A stretch of 64,000 nucleotides of DNA from the NCBI RefSeq assembly GCF_001605885.1, contig NZ_LRPE01000011.1:1-64000 (forward strand), given 5' to 3'. Shown in pieces: positions 54,314 through 63,339 of this stretch. The notes below the pieces were generated by a model. It had not been told where the DNA came from, did no database searches, and was given only the letters and a program-made list of their open reading frames with translations. The position numbers and the translations under genes were made by a program. The stretch comes from Acinetobacter lactucae (GTDB lineage: Bacteria > Pseudomonadota > Gammaproteobacteria > Pseudomonadales > Moraxellaceae). The number at the start of each line of letters is the position of its first letter. Positions within the stretch are counted from its first letter, which is position 1.

Positions 54314-55545
54314 GCTGCTTGTTCATCCTTTTGAATTTCAACAAAGCGAGCAAGTGCACGTTCAAAGCGTTGCAAACCTTCATCAATGTCAGCAAATGGA
54401 ATAATTAAAGATGGTGTAAAACGTACAACGTTTGGACCAGCAATCAGACTCAGCAAACCTTCTTCACCCGCAAGGTTATTAATATCTTTTGCTTTACCTG
54501 CAAATTCGGCTTTTAAAGCACAGCCAATGAGTAAACCTTCACCGCGAATCGTTTTAAAGACTTCATATTTTTCATTTAATTGATTTAAAGCGTTTTTATA
54601 GTAGTCATGACGCTCTTTCACACCCTCAAGCACTTCAGGCGTATTAATAAATTCAAATACTGCACCCGCAACCGCACTCGCTAACGGGTTACCACCATAA
54701 GTCGTACCATGTGTACCCACTGAAAAATGCGGAGCAAACTTATCTGTTGTTAACATTGCACCGATTGGAAAACCACCACCTAGTGCTTTTGCAGTCGTTA
54801 ACACATCTGGAATAACACCAGAGTTCATGTAGGCATAAAGTGCACCTGTACGGCCTACACCCGTTTGTACTTCATCAAAAATTAGCAAGGCACCGAACTC
54901 ATCACACAGTGCTCTTAAGCCTTTTAAAAATTCAATGTCAGCAGGAATAACACCGCCTTCACCTTGGATCGGTTCAACAATGACTGCACATGTGTGCTCA
55001 TTAATTACCGCTTTTGCAGCGTCTAAATCATTAAACGCAACGTGGTTGATGCCATTTGGAAGTGGTGCAAAGTCTTGTGAATATTTAGGTTGACCACCTG
55101 CTGAAACGGTAAATAAAGTACGGCCATGGAAAGCATTGTTAAATGCCACAATGCCGCTTTTTCCAGCAACGCCGCTGTCTAAACCCACCTTACGTGCAAG
55201 TTTTAGTGCCGCTTCGTTGGCTTCTGCACCTGAGTTACAGAAGAATACTTTATCTGCAAATGTATTTTCCGTGAGTTGTTTTGCAAGGCGTAGAACGGGT
55301 TCATTTGTATAACCATTGCCTACATGCCAAAGTTTTGTTGCTTGTTCTGTTAAAGCATTCACTGCCACTGGATGCGCATGACCTAATGCGTTTACTGCAA
55401 TCCCGCCTGCAAAATCGATATATTCTTTATTTTCTTGATCCCAAATACGTGAACCTTCACCACGTACCGGAATGAAATTTGCCGGTGCAAAAAGGGGAAC
55501 CATCCACTCGTTAAAGTCATTACGAGAAACTGCAAAATTATTCAT
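54310..55545 (-). CDS. Succinylornithine/acetylornithine aminotransferase (AstC family paralogue)
   Basis: A 411-residue class III PLP aminotransferase. [17 protein letters not shown] and [12 protein letters not shown] are cofactor motifs, and the PLP Lys is in [16 protein letters not shown] near residue 250. It converts N2-succinylornithine (or acetylornithine) to the semialdehyde with 2-oxoglutarate as acceptor. It is first in the minus-strand unit and is divergent from an Lrp/AsnC regulator. Ornithine degradation with its overlapping partner is the best guess; arginine breakdown would also need AstB. Confidence 0.88.
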   Translation of the reverse strand: MNNFAVSRNDFNEWMVPLFAPANFIPVRGEGSRIWDQENKEYIDFAGGIAVNALGHAHPVAVNALTEQATKLWHVGNGYTNEPVLRLAKQLTENTFADKVFFCNSGAEANEAALKLARKVGLDSGVAGKSGIVAFNNAFHGRTLFTVSAGGQPKYSQDFAPLPNGINHVAFNDLDAAKAVINEHTCAVIVEPIQGEGGVIPADIEFLKGLRALCDEFGALLIFDEVQTGVGRTGALYAYMNSGVIPDVLTTAKALGGGFPIGAMLTTDKFAPHFSVGTHGTTYGGNPLASAVAGAVFEFINTPEVLEGVKERHDYYKNALNQLNEKYEVFKTIRGEGLLIGCALKAEFAGKAKDINNLAGEEGLLSLIAGPNVVRFTPSLIIPFADIDEGLQRFERALARFVEIQKDEQAA

Positions 55546-55632
55546 CTTATCTAATCCATTAAATTGAATTATTAGGCTTAACTGATAACCCTATTATTCA
55601 AAATCAAGTTGATTCACAAAATTTGTAATTCA

Positions 55633-55655
55633 GTAAAAAATGAATTATTTTTTAC
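55633..55655. promoter_or_regulatory. Inverted repeat in ast/Lrp intergenic region
   Basis: GTAAAAAAT, spacer GAATT, ATTTTTTAC: a perfect 9-bp dyad midway between the divergent genes. It is a likely site for the Lrp-type regulator or its own promoter control. Confidence 0.6.
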
Positions 55656-55680
55656 CAATCTGATAATTGACAATTACAAT

Positions 55681-56103
55681 ATGGATAACATTGATCAAAT
55701 TATTTTAGGTTTACTTAAAGATAACGCACGGATGTCTGTTACCGAGTTAGCCGAAAAAGTTCACGTTTCACGCGCAACGGTCAAAAAGAGAATCGAATAT
55801 TTAGAGTCTTCGGGCATCATTACCGGATATACAGTACGGTTTAAACCCAATGCTGAACGCAACGTCATCCGTGCATGGATGAGCATTATGGTTGAAGGCA
55901 CCAAGGCACAATCCGTAATTAAAGAACTACGCCTAGAAAGTGCCGTGGAATGTTTGCATAAAACCAATGGTAAATGGGACATTTTGGTTGAGCTACGCTC
56001 TGACACTTTAGAAAACTTCGATAAAGTTTTAGAGAGAATTAGAAATATTTCAGGTATTTATAACAGTGAAACCAGCATTCTGCTTGCGAGTCATAAGACC
56101 TAA
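55681..56103 (+). CDS. Lrp/AsnC family regulator
   Basis: A 140-residue regulator with the N-terminal AsnC helix-turn-helix (VTELAEKVHVSRATVKKRI) and a C-terminal ligand-binding alpha-beta domain. I start at 55681; the longer frame adds 24 residues not seen in the family. There is no clear ribosome site. It diverges from the aminotransferase gene, which suggests it senses ornithine, arginine or a related amino acid and activates the operon. Lrp/AsnC proteins commonly do this for neighbouring catabolic genes. Confidence 0.85.
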   Translation: MDNIDQIILGLLKDNARMSVTELAEKVHVSRATVKKRIEYLESSGIITGYTVRFKPNAERNVIRAWMSIMVEGTKAQSVIKELRLESAVECLHKTNGKWDILVELRSDTLENFDKVLERIRNISGIYNSETSILLASHKT

Positions 56104-56140
56104 TCATCTGTTTGAATTTCAAATCATAAAAACAAAAAAC

Positions 56141-56171
56141 TGATGAGCTAAGCATATGGTTTAGCTCATCA
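56141..56171 (+). terminator. Hairpin after the Lrp-type gene
   Basis: Perfect 11-bp stem over a nine-base loop. No U-run follows on the plus strand, so it is at best a weak terminator. An A-run precedes it. Confidence 0.45.
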
Positions 56172-56380
56172 AACTGCTCTCGATTATAAAAATTCCTCTA
56201 TTGTCTTTCCTCAAATCTACAAAGCTATTAAGACAATCAACCTTACCTAAAAATCTTCAATAAATTTTTAATTTTTTTTAAATAATCAAATCAAAAACTT
56301 AAAATCTAATTTGATTTAAATTCCAACTTTTTCCACCACTCCCCTTATCAAAGCATTTGACAGAAAATTTAAAACATAAT

Positions 56381-56398
56381 ACATATAGTATTATATGT
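56381..56398. promoter_or_regulatory. Putative operator of the aldehyde dehydrogenase cluster
   Basis: ACATATA, spacer GTAT, TATATGT: perfect 7-bp arms placed over the likely -10 box, 34 bases before the ATG. The FCD regulator at 58717 is the best candidate to bind it. Confidence 0.5.
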
Positions 56399-56431
56399 TA
56401 TATGTTAAAACCTAAGGACAAGGTATAAAAA

Positions 56432-57862
56432 ATGGCTAAAACTCAACTACAACACTTTATTAACGGCGAATATGTTGCTAGCAAAGGATCTGATTACTTC
56501 GATTTGGTAAGCCCAGTGACTGGTGAAGTTTATGCACAATCACCGAATGCAACCGAGGCAGAAGTTGATGCAGCTTATGCTGCTGCAAAAGAAGCATTTA
56601 AAATTTGGGGACGTAGTACACCTTCGACTCGTCAAAAAGCATTATTAAATTTGGCAGATGCGATTGAAGCAAATGCAGAGCGTTTAATTGAAGCTCAAAG
56701 CCGTAATACCGGTCAGTTAAAACACTTAATTGCATCTGAAGAAGTGGGTGCCTCAGCAGATCAGGTTCGTTTCTTTGCAGGCGCTGCCCGCTTACTCAAT
56801 GGCACAGCTTCAGGTGAATATTTAGAAGGTTTAACCTCTTCTATTCGCCGCGAACCAGTCGGTGTAGTTGGCCAAGTCACACCTTGGAACTATCCACTCA
56901 TGATGGCTGTTTGGAAAATTGCTCCAGCTTTGGCTGCGGGTAACACAGTAGTACTTAAACCAAGTGATACCACGCCTGAAAGTACACTTTTACTGGCAGA
57001 AATTGCTGCACCATTTTTCCCGAAAGGTGCATTTAACGTAGTGTTAGGTCAGGCTCAGGTTGGTTCAAAAGTTGTATCACATAAAACCCCTGCACTCGTT
57101 TCTATTACAGGTTCGGTTCGTGCCGGATTACAAGTTGCAGCTTCTGCCGCAGCAAATTTAGCTAAAGCGCATCTTGAACTTGGTGGTAAAGCACCTGTCG
57201 TGGTTTTTGAAGATGCTGACCTTGATAAAGCAGTTGAAATGATTGCTTTAACGGGTTATTTCAATGCAGGACAAGACTGTACTGCGGCAACGCGCGTGAT
57301 TGTTGCTGAAGCAGTTCACGATGAATTTTTAGGTAAATTAATTGAAGCAGCAAAAAATACACGTTTTGGTGAACCAGATGATCAAGACGCACTTTATGGT
57401 CCACTCAACAACGCCAATCAATTAAAGAATGTTAAAGCCTTTATTGATAACTTACCTGCTCACGCCAAAGTTGAAACTGGTGGCAAGCAAGCAGACCGCC
57501 CAGGCTTCTATTTTGAACCAACTGTGATTAGTGGTTTAGAACAACACGACGAAGCCATCCAAAATGAAATTTTCGGGCCAGTCATCACTGTTCAAAAATT
57601 TACAGATGAAAATGATGCGATTGAAAAAGCCAACGACGTTGAATATGGCCTAGCTTCAAGTGTTTGGACCACAGATCATGCCCGTGCAACTCGTCTGTCT
57701 CGTGAACTCGATTTCGGTACAGTTTGGATTAACACCCATATTCCATTAACAGCAGAAATGCCACATGGCGGTTTCAAAAAATCAGGTTATGGTAAGGATT
57801 TATCTGGCTACGGTTTTGAAGAATATACCCGTGTTAAACATGTGATGAGTTCAAACGAATAA
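56432..57862 (+). CDS. Aldehyde dehydrogenase, aminobutyraldehyde (PatD-like) type
   Basis: A 476-residue NAD-dependent aldehyde dehydrogenase. Catalytic Cys is in NAGQDCTAATRV near 284, the Glu in LELGGKAPVVV near 250, and FFAGAARLLNGTASGEYLEG is shared with E. coli PatD (gamma-aminobutyraldehyde dehydrogenase). WINTHIPLTAEMPHGG near 430 also matches that group. It may oxidise an amino-aldehyde from polyamine breakdown to the amino acid. The nearby PuuB-like oxidase and APC permease fit that. It is the first gene of a cluster running to 63193. Confidence 0.86.
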   Translation: MAKTQLQHFINGEYVASKGSDYFDLVSPVTGEVYAQSPNATEAEVDAAYAAAKEAFKIWGRSTPSTRQKALLNLADAIEANAERLIEAQSRNTGQLKHLIASEEVGASADQVRFFAGAARLLNGTASGEYLEGLTSSIRREPVGVVGQVTPWNYPLMMAVWKIAPALAAGNTVVLKPSDTTPESTLLLAEIAAPFFPKGAFNVVLGQAQVGSKVVSHKTPALVSITGSVRAGLQVAASAAANLAKAHLELGGKAPVVVFEDADLDKAVEMIALTGYFNAGQDCTAATRVIVAEAVHDEFLGKLIEAAKNTRFGEPDDQDALYGPLNNANQLKNVKAFIDNLPAHAKVETGGKQADRPGFYFEPTVISGLEQHDEAIQNEIFGPVITVQKFTDENDAIEKANDVEYGLASSVWTTDHARATRLSRELDFGTVWINTHIPLTAEMPHGGFKKSGYGKDLSGYGFEEYTRVKHVMSSNE

Positions 57863-57890
57863 TAACAATGAGTTTTGAAAGGAGATCAAA

Positions 57891-58661
57891 ATGAATAAAC
57901 AAGAAATGAAAGACTTGGTGACTAAAGCTCATCACGAGCTATTTAATTTGCACGACACCACTGCTTTGGACCGTTATTTTTCTGAAGACTTTATAGAACA
58001 CTCACCACTGGTTGCAAATGGTCTTTCAGGCCTTCGCCAACTGGTAGAAGATTGCCCTGACATGCAACATGAAGCTGTACGTGTACTGGCAGATGGCGAC
58101 TTGGTTGCAATTCATGGCCGCTTTCAGGGCCTAGATGAAAACCCTTTAGTCGGTTTTGATATTTACCGAGTGAAAGATGGCAAAATTGTGGAACATTGGG
58201 ATGGTCTTGTGGCAGAAGCTGCACCGAATGTAAGTGGTAGAACACAATTAGATGGTCCGACTGAAATCGTCACACATCATGATGCAGAGAAAAACCGCGA
58301 GATTGTGACCTCTTTCTTTAAAAAGTCATTAATTGATGGCAATTACGAGGCATTTAAAGAATACACGCACGACGATCAGTTCATTCAACATAGCCCAGAT
58401 ATTGGCGATGGTGTTAAAGCAGTCATTGATTTTTTGAACAATATCCGTAATGAAGGACAAGGTTTGGTATACTCCAAAACGCATCGCTCCATTGCTGATG
58501 GTCAATTTGTCTTGACACATTCCGAAGGAAGTATTGCCGGAAATCGACATGCCTATTTTGAATTATGGCGTGTAGATAATGGCAAAATTGTTGAACTTTG
58601 GGATGCAATACCAGCTGTGCCTGAAGATGAACAGGCAGTCCATCAATATGGCGTGTTTTAA
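57891..58661 (+). CDS. Tandem SnoaL-like (NTF2 fold) protein
   Basis: A 256-residue protein made of two similar SnoaL-like halves (about 5-115 and 128-250). Both contain an HSP motif (EHSPLV, QHSPDI), a DGDLVAIH or DGQFVLTH strand and a GKIVEHWD or GKIVELWD end. SnoaL-like proteins include isomerases and proteins of unknown role. It follows the aldehyde dehydrogenase by 28 bases behind a strong GGAGAT site, so they are co-expressed. It may handle a reactive aldehyde or its adduct; this is unproven. Confidence 0.83.
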   Translation: MNKQEMKDLVTKAHHELFNLHDTTALDRYFSEDFIEHSPLVANGLSGLRQLVEDCPDMQHEAVRVLADGDLVAIHGRFQGLDENPLVGFDIYRVKDGKIVEHWDGLVAEAAPNVSGRTQLDGPTEIVTHHDAEKNREIVTSFFKKSLIDGNYEAFKEYTHDDQFIQHSPDIGDGVKAVIDFLNNIRNEGQGLVYSKTHRSIADGQFVLTHSEGSIAGNRHAYFELWRVDNGKIVELWDAIPAVPEDEQAVHQYGVF

Positions 58662-58679
58662 TCATTTATCCGTTTCATT

Positions 58680-58704
58680 AAGCTAAGTCTCTGACTTAGC
58701 TTTT
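58680..58704 (+). terminator. Rho-independent terminator
   Basis: AAGCTAAGTC, loop TCT, GACTTAGCTT and TT. It separates the aldehyde dehydrogenase/SnoaL pair from the regulator. Confidence 0.85.
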
Positions 58705-58716
58705 AGAGAATTCGCC

Positions 58717-59436
58717 ATGTCAGCATATACGATAATTTTTGCACCTATCGCTCAGGCAACTCGATCGGAACAAGTTGTAGAACGCTTGGAAAATGCAATT
58801 ATCTCTGGATTGCTCAAAAGCAATGAACAGCTTCCTAACGAGGCGGATCTAGCTCGCTTAATGGGAGTGTCGCCCATTACCGTTCGTGAAGCTTTAAATA
58901 CTTTACGCGTAAAGGGTCTGATTGATACACGACGCGGGCGAAACGGCGGAAGCTTTGTTTGTGAGTTACCTTCCGATTTACTCTTAAACAAACACCCTCT
59001 TCGCCAAGCGTCCAATGAGTATCTAGCTGATTTAGGCGAGTTTCATAGTGCAATTTTGAGCCATGGTGCATATTTGGCAGCACAAAGAACCACTGAATAT
59101 GAACTAGGCAAAATCAAAGAACTTATTGATCAATTTGAACAGGCCGTTGAAGCAGACACACGTGCCCAACTTGATTTACGTTGCTTGTTAACACTCACCT
59201 CTTTTGCTCAATCAGCTCGACTGGCAAATCAAGAGTTAACCATACAAGCCGAATGGGCACCGCTCATTGCTGTGCTTTATCAAGATGATCAGTTTCATCA
59301 ATCAGTCGTCGCTCAATACCACCAACTTTTATCATCTTTTTTTCAAGGCAATGAAGATGATGCTGTTATTCAAGCACGAAAAATTATTTCGATGCTAACA
59401 GACCAAATGCTTCGATATAAGTTATCTATCGAATAA
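58717..59436 (+). CDS. GntR family regulator (FCD/VanR-like)
   Basis: A 239-residue GntR regulator with winged helix at about 18-85 (LARLMGVSPITVREALNTLRVKGLI) and a C-terminal helical domain that looks like a divergent FCD type. It starts just past a terminator on the same strand as the catabolic genes. It probably controls the cluster, with the 56381 palindrome as a likely site. The ligand is not known; a polyamine or amino acid derivative is a guess from the neighbours. Confidence 0.84.
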   Translation: MSAYTIIFAPIAQATRSEQVVERLENAIISGLLKSNEQLPNEADLARLMGVSPITVREALNTLRVKGLIDTRRGRNGGSFVCELPSDLLLNKHPLRQASNEYLADLGEFHSAILSHGAYLAAQRTTEYELGKIKELIDQFEQAVEADTRAQLDLRCLLTLTSFAQSARLANQELTIQAEWAPLIAVLYQDDQFHQSVVAQYHQLLSSFFQGNEDDAVIQARKIISMLTDQMLRYKLSIE

Positions 59437-59501
59437 AAACAATAAAGTAGAGCACTTATAAAATATCGAGTGAGAAATACGGAATTTTAGGAGTTATAGG
59501 A

Positions 59502-60209
59502 ATGACCCAACATTTAGATATAGAAGAGCTTCAAAATTTGTTAAAGACAGTGGTTGAGGAAACGACAGCCATTACAGAAAAGCTGGCAACTAAAGCGAGC
59601 AAAATTCTTTCAAAACATGAACCTGAAAAAACGAAAGACGTTAAGCTTTCAGGTTCAGAGCGTTCAGCTTTGCAAAAAGAAATTAAAAAGGCATTACAGG
59701 AAAGCCATTACAGTCAAGGTATTGGTTTTGCAAGTTATAGTCCTGCAACACAAGAAGAACAAGATTATTGGACACTCGAATGGTGGTATAAAAAAGAAGA
59801 TCAGTTACAACAAGCCAAACTTGAAAACTATCAAAATGCTCAGCGTTTTTTAGATTTTCGCTCTTTTGAATGGTTCCATAAACCTGCCCAAAATAAAAGT
59901 CCGTGCATTCATGGACCTTATGTTGACTATATTTGCAATGGTGCATATACCATTACCCTTGCCCATCCGGTCATGATCCGTGATCAATTTATCGGTGTAA
60001 TTGCTACCGATATTTTAGTTTCCGCACTCGAAAAAGTTCTTATGCCGAAGCTTAAAAATATTAAACAAAAAGCAATTGTGATTAATGACTCTTCTCGAGT
60101 GATTACTTCAAATGACATCACCATCAGAACAGGCACATTATTTAAAGGCCAAAGCCCCGCGCAGGTTCTCTCACGACCGTGTCAATCTTTTCAACTGGTC
60201 GTGATTTAG
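59502..60209 (+). CDS. Cache-domain-like protein without membrane segments
   Basis: A 235-residue protein with an AGGAG site. Residues about 1-75 are helical and possibly coiled-coil; residues 80-225 resemble a Cache/PDC ligand-binding domain, with DYWTLEWWYKKED, PYVDYICNGAYTITLAHPVM, and FIGVIATDILVSALEK. Such domains are normally exported sensors, yet there is no signal peptide or membrane helix. So it may be a soluble binding protein or a ligand sensor for the adjacent regulator. It lies between the regulator and the permease. Function is not known. Confidence 0.72.
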   Translation: MTQHLDIEELQNLLKTVVEETTAITEKLATKASKILSKHEPEKTKDVKLSGSERSALQKEIKKALQESHYSQGIGFASYSPATQEEQDYWTLEWWYKKEDQLQQAKLENYQNAQRFLDFRSFEWFHKPAQNKSPCIHGPYVDYICNGAYTITLAHPVMIRDQFIGVIATDILVSALEKVLMPKLKNIKQKAIVINDSSRVITSNDITIRTGTLFKGQSPAQVLSRPCQSFQLVVI

Positions 60210-60396
60210 AGTGAAGCCAAAAAGTATAAATATTTGACTTTGCTTTAGGGCATTACCAAGGTAAAACAGCCACCCACTTTTGTACAAACTTTCTTCAAAT
60301 AGACGTGTTTATTCAGGTCTAGGGGAAGTTTTGGCTCAAAAATAGCATCGCTTTTCCGGATGAAAAGCAAAACAACGAATTTGAGGTTGAAATGAC
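60210..60396. promoter_or_regulatory. Intergenic region before APC permease
   Basis: A hairpin of GCTTTTC and GAAAAGC (60350-60368) lies 28 bases before the permease start. No terminator is clear. GAGG at 60382 is the probable ribosome site. Confidence 0.4.
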
Positions 60397-61728
60397 ATGG
60401 AAAATAAAACGTCTTCCTTAAAAAAACTGTCTCTTTGGCAAGTCACCATTATTGGTATTGCCTACATGACTCCCATGACGGTGTTCGATACTTTTGGTAT
60501 CGTCTCTGGAATTACCAATGGACACGTACCACTGGCCTATTTACTTGCACTTGGTGCCATGCTACTCACCGCTTGGAGCTATGCAAGATTTAGTCAAAAT
60601 TCAGAAAAATCAGGCTCGGCATACAGTTATACAGCTGAAAGTTTAGGGCCAAAAAGCGGTTTTTTTGTCGGTTGGTGTTCCCTACTCGACTATTTGTTAT
60701 TACCTCTAATTAATGTTTTGCTAGCCGCAATTTATCTCACCGCACTTATTCCAAGTCTGCCTTACTGGTTCTGGGTAATTGTATCAGCGAGCCTAGTCAC
60801 CTTGGTGAATTGTTTCCGCATTCGGTTACTCGCCAATTTGAGTCTATTGTTTGTATTTGCACCCATCATCCTCATGGTCATTTTTGTTTATTTAGTGATT
60901 AAGGGTATTGGCTCTACTCAAGGTTATGAGCATGTGCTTACTTTGGCTCCACTCTGGCATGAGCACCAATCTATACTACCGCTCGTTGCGGGTGCCTCAG
61001 TTTTGTGCTTTTCGTTTTTAGGTTTTGATGCGGTTACCACGCTTTCAAATGAAACCAAACAACCTACCAAAAACATCCCCCGTGCAGTCATGTTAACGAC
61101 ACTTACTGGTGGCCTTATTTTCTTCACGGCTGCTTGGTTTATTCAACTTTATTTTCCAAACAATTTACGCTTTCAGCATCCATCAGAAGCGTTGCCTGAA
61201 ATTGTGCTTTACGTCGGTGGCGCTTTTTTTCAATCCGTATTCTTATGCGGGCAAATTATGAACACTGTCGCCTCTGGTCTTGCTTCTCATGCCAGTGCTT
61301 CACGTTTACTGTATATAATGGGCACCGATAATATTTTTCCTAAAAAGTATTTTGGGACAATTCACATCTCCTTAGGTACACCGTTTTTTTCGGTTTTATT
61401 TGTTGGTCTTATTTCAATGTCCGCGGTTTTTCTAGATTTAGCACAAATCGTAAGCCTGATCAGCTTTGGTGCCCTAGTCGCTTTTACAGCCGTAAATTTC
61501 TCAGTTTTTATGAAATTTTATATTAAAGATAAACAGCGCTCAGGGTTTAAAAATAAATTTCTGAACCTCTTTTTACCGCTTATATCAGTCATCAGCATTA
61601 TTTGCCTCTGGCTTAACCTCGACTCATCTTCACTCATTTTTGGATGTTTCTGGTTAGTTTTGGGTATTCTCCTATTTATCTATAAAACGATTAAAAAACA
61701 AAGCATTGCTATTAGTAACGCTTATTAA
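60397..61728 (+). CDS. APC family amino acid/polyamine permease
   Basis: A 443-residue inner-membrane carrier with about 12 helices. LSLWQVTIIGIAYMTPMTVFDTFG in helix 1, and GFDAVTTLSNETKQPTKNIPRA after helix 6, mark the PuuP/YbaT-type amino acid-polyamine-organocation group. It lies 20 bases before a PuuB-like oxidase, so its cargo is probably the oxidase substrate or a precursor, such as putrescine or another amine. It follows the Cache-like gene by 188 bases. Confidence 0.86.
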   Translation: MENKTSSLKKLSLWQVTIIGIAYMTPMTVFDTFGIVSGITNGHVPLAYLLALGAMLLTAWSYARFSQNSEKSGSAYSYTAESLGPKSGFFVGWCSLLDYLLLPLINVLLAAIYLTALIPSLPYWFWVIVSASLVTLVNCFRIRLLANLSLLFVFAPIILMVIFVYLVIKGIGSTQGYEHVLTLAPLWHEHQSILPLVAGASVLCFSFLGFDAVTTLSNETKQPTKNIPRAVMLTTLTGGLIFFTAAWFIQLYFPNNLRFQHPSEALPEIVLYVGGAFFQSVFLCGQIMNTVASGLASHASASRLLYIMGTDNIFPKKYFGTIHISLGTPFFSVLFVGLISMSAVFLDLAQIVSLISFGALVAFTAVNFSVFMKFYIKDKQRSGFKNKFLNLFLPLISVISIICLWLNLDSSSLIFGCFWLVLGILLFIYKTIKKQSIAISNAY

Positions 61729-61747
61729 TTTTTAAGGAACTTTTGTC

Positions 61748-63193
61748 ATGAAAATTATTTCTAAACCTCAACTTTTAAAAGACGTGCAATATAAACCAAG
61801 TAAATCTCTACAAGTGGGCAAAGAGTGGAGCTGGTTAAATCCAAAACATGCAAAATTTGACGCAACCACTGTAGAAAGCACATCGGTAGATAATCCAGCG
61901 AACTACTATGAAAGCTCACTTTCTGATTGGCATACCTTTGACAGTTTAAAAGCTGATATTGAATGCGATGTGGTGGTTATTGGCGGTGGTTTATTAGGTT
62001 CATCTACGGCCTTACATTTAGCTGAACAAGGCGTAGAGACTGTTTTATTAGAAAAAAACCGTGTAGGTAGCGCAGCTTCTGGCCGAAATGGTGGACAACT
62101 CACCCCTGGTTTAGCTCGCTGGGAAGCCCAAGAAATGGCCGATCGCTTGAGCTATGAAGATGCCAAAAAACTCTGGCATTTTACCTCTACGGAAGCGATG
62201 CAGCTGATTGATGACATCTCAGAAAAATACCAACTCAACTTTGACCGAAAACATGGTCACATTACTGCTGCCGTTCATGAAGGACATTTGGTTGGTTTAA
62301 CACAAGGTGCCGATGCACGAAAATATTTAGGTGAAGACCATACCCGCATTGTGGGTAAACACGAACTTATGGACTTTATTAAGTCTGATTATTACACAGG
62401 TGGTTTAATTGATGAGTTGGGTGGACAAATCCATCCTTTAGCTTTAAACCGCGGTTTAATTTATGGATTTTGCCAAAATGGTGGTACTGTGTATGAGCAA
62501 ACAGAAGTCCTTTCAATAGAAGAAAAAGTAGATGGTATTTATGTTCAAACAGCAAATGCTGTCGTAAAAGCTAAAAAGTCTGTGGTGTTAGCAGTACACC
62601 ATGCTTCTTTTAAACTTTTATCAGAGCAAAACAATACCACTATCCCTTTCTATACTTATGTTGCAACGACTGCCCCGCTAGAGCTTGACACTAAAGAGCT
62701 TTTGCCATTTGGGCATCCAGTTTATGACACTCAGTTCCAGATTGATTACTATCGCCCAGTGTTTAACAACCGTTTGCTATTTGGTGGCCAAGGCACAGGA
62801 ACATGCTGGGGTCCAGAGAAAACTTTAAATTATCTAGAGCATCGAATTCATACCGTGTTCCCACAAATTAAAAATCTAGAAATGGACTTTGTCTGGAGTG
62901 GAACCACTGATTTAACCGTAAATGGTGCAGTCGATAGCCGTAAATTTGGCAATAAATTCCCAATCTATGCTGTTCACGGCTGGAGTGGCCACGGCGTTGC
63001 ACAGACAGTACGCATTGGTAAAGCCATTGCGAATGACTTTGTTGGGCAATCTAACGATTTTGAAATGCTATCTAAAATTGATCATCAAAATATTATGTTT
63101 GGTCGTACCCTTGCACCCGTTGTTATTCCGCTCGCAAAAAGTATGTATGGCATCGGCGCAATGATTAATCCGGGCAAAATGGTATCTTTCTAA
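61748..63193 (+). CDS. FAD-dependent amine oxidoreductase, PuuB-like
   Basis: A 481-residue flavoprotein of the DAO family. The FAD motif VVIGGGLLGSSTALHLAEQG is near residue 75 and ASGRNGGQLTPG near 117. VHGWSGHGVAQT near 411 closes the flavin site. It resembles gamma-glutamylputrescine oxidase (PuuB), which yields an aldehyde and ammonia and H2O2. That aldehyde could be handled by the PatD-like enzyme. No PuuA or PuuD is in the window, so the amine may be free rather than glutamylated. A good AAGGA precedes the ATG. Confidence 0.86.
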   Translation: MKIISKPQLLKDVQYKPSKSLQVGKEWSWLNPKHAKFDATTVESTSVDNPANYYESSLSDWHTFDSLKADIECDVVVIGGGLLGSSTALHLAEQGVETVLLEKNRVGSAASGRNGGQLTPGLARWEAQEMADRLSYEDAKKLWHFTSTEAMQLIDDISEKYQLNFDRKHGHITAAVHEGHLVGLTQGADARKYLGEDHTRIVGKHELMDFIKSDYYTGGLIDELGGQIHPLALNRGLIYGFCQNGGTVYEQTEVLSIEEKVDGIYVQTANAVVKAKKSVVLAVHHASFKLLSEQNNTTIPFYTYVATTAPLELDTKELLPFGHPVYDTQFQIDYYRPVFNNRLLFGGQGTGTCWGPEKTLNYLEHRIHTVFPQIKNLEMDFVWSGTTDLTVNGAVDSRKFGNKFPIYAVHGWSGHGVAQTVRIGKAIANDFVGQSNDFEMLSKIDHQNIMFGRTLAPVVIPLAKSMYGIGAMINPGKMVSF

Positions 63194-63215
63194 TTTATAA
63201 AATAACCAATTTTCA

Positions 63216-63251
63216 AAAAGGGATTCGTATAGCTTTGTACGGATCCCTTTT
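63216..63251 (+). terminator. Rho-independent terminator after PuuB-like gene
   Basis: AAAAGGGATTCGTA and TACGGATCCCTTTT pair with one G-U, over an eight-base loop, with a further T-run. The GGATCC here is part of the stem and not an operator. Confidence 0.88.
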
Positions 63252-63339
63252 ATTTAGCTGAGTAAAATCCTTTTCAAACTAGGTTATCCCTAACCAATCT
63301 ATTACAATAGCGCCAGCTTTTTTATTCAGCGCATATATT

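Larger units (their letters stand above)
56104..56431. promoter_or_regulatory. Control region of the aldehyde dehydrogenase cluster
   Basis: No gene seen in 328 bases. A stem of TGATGAGCTAA and TTAGCTCATCA at 56141-56171 follows the Lrp gene. TTGACA at 56357 is a plausible -35 box, and an inverted repeat of ACATATA and TATATGT (56381-56398) covers the -10 area. Confidence 0.6.

Noticed and set aside
60279..60289. TTTGTACAAAC resembles the core of lambda attB recombination sites
   Set aside because: Only 11 bases match and the sequence is nearly self-complementary. There is no integrase or element boundary, so I take it as chance.
63239..63248. GGATCC after the PuuB-like gene
   Set aside because: It is part of a perfect terminator stem, not a stand-alone operator.
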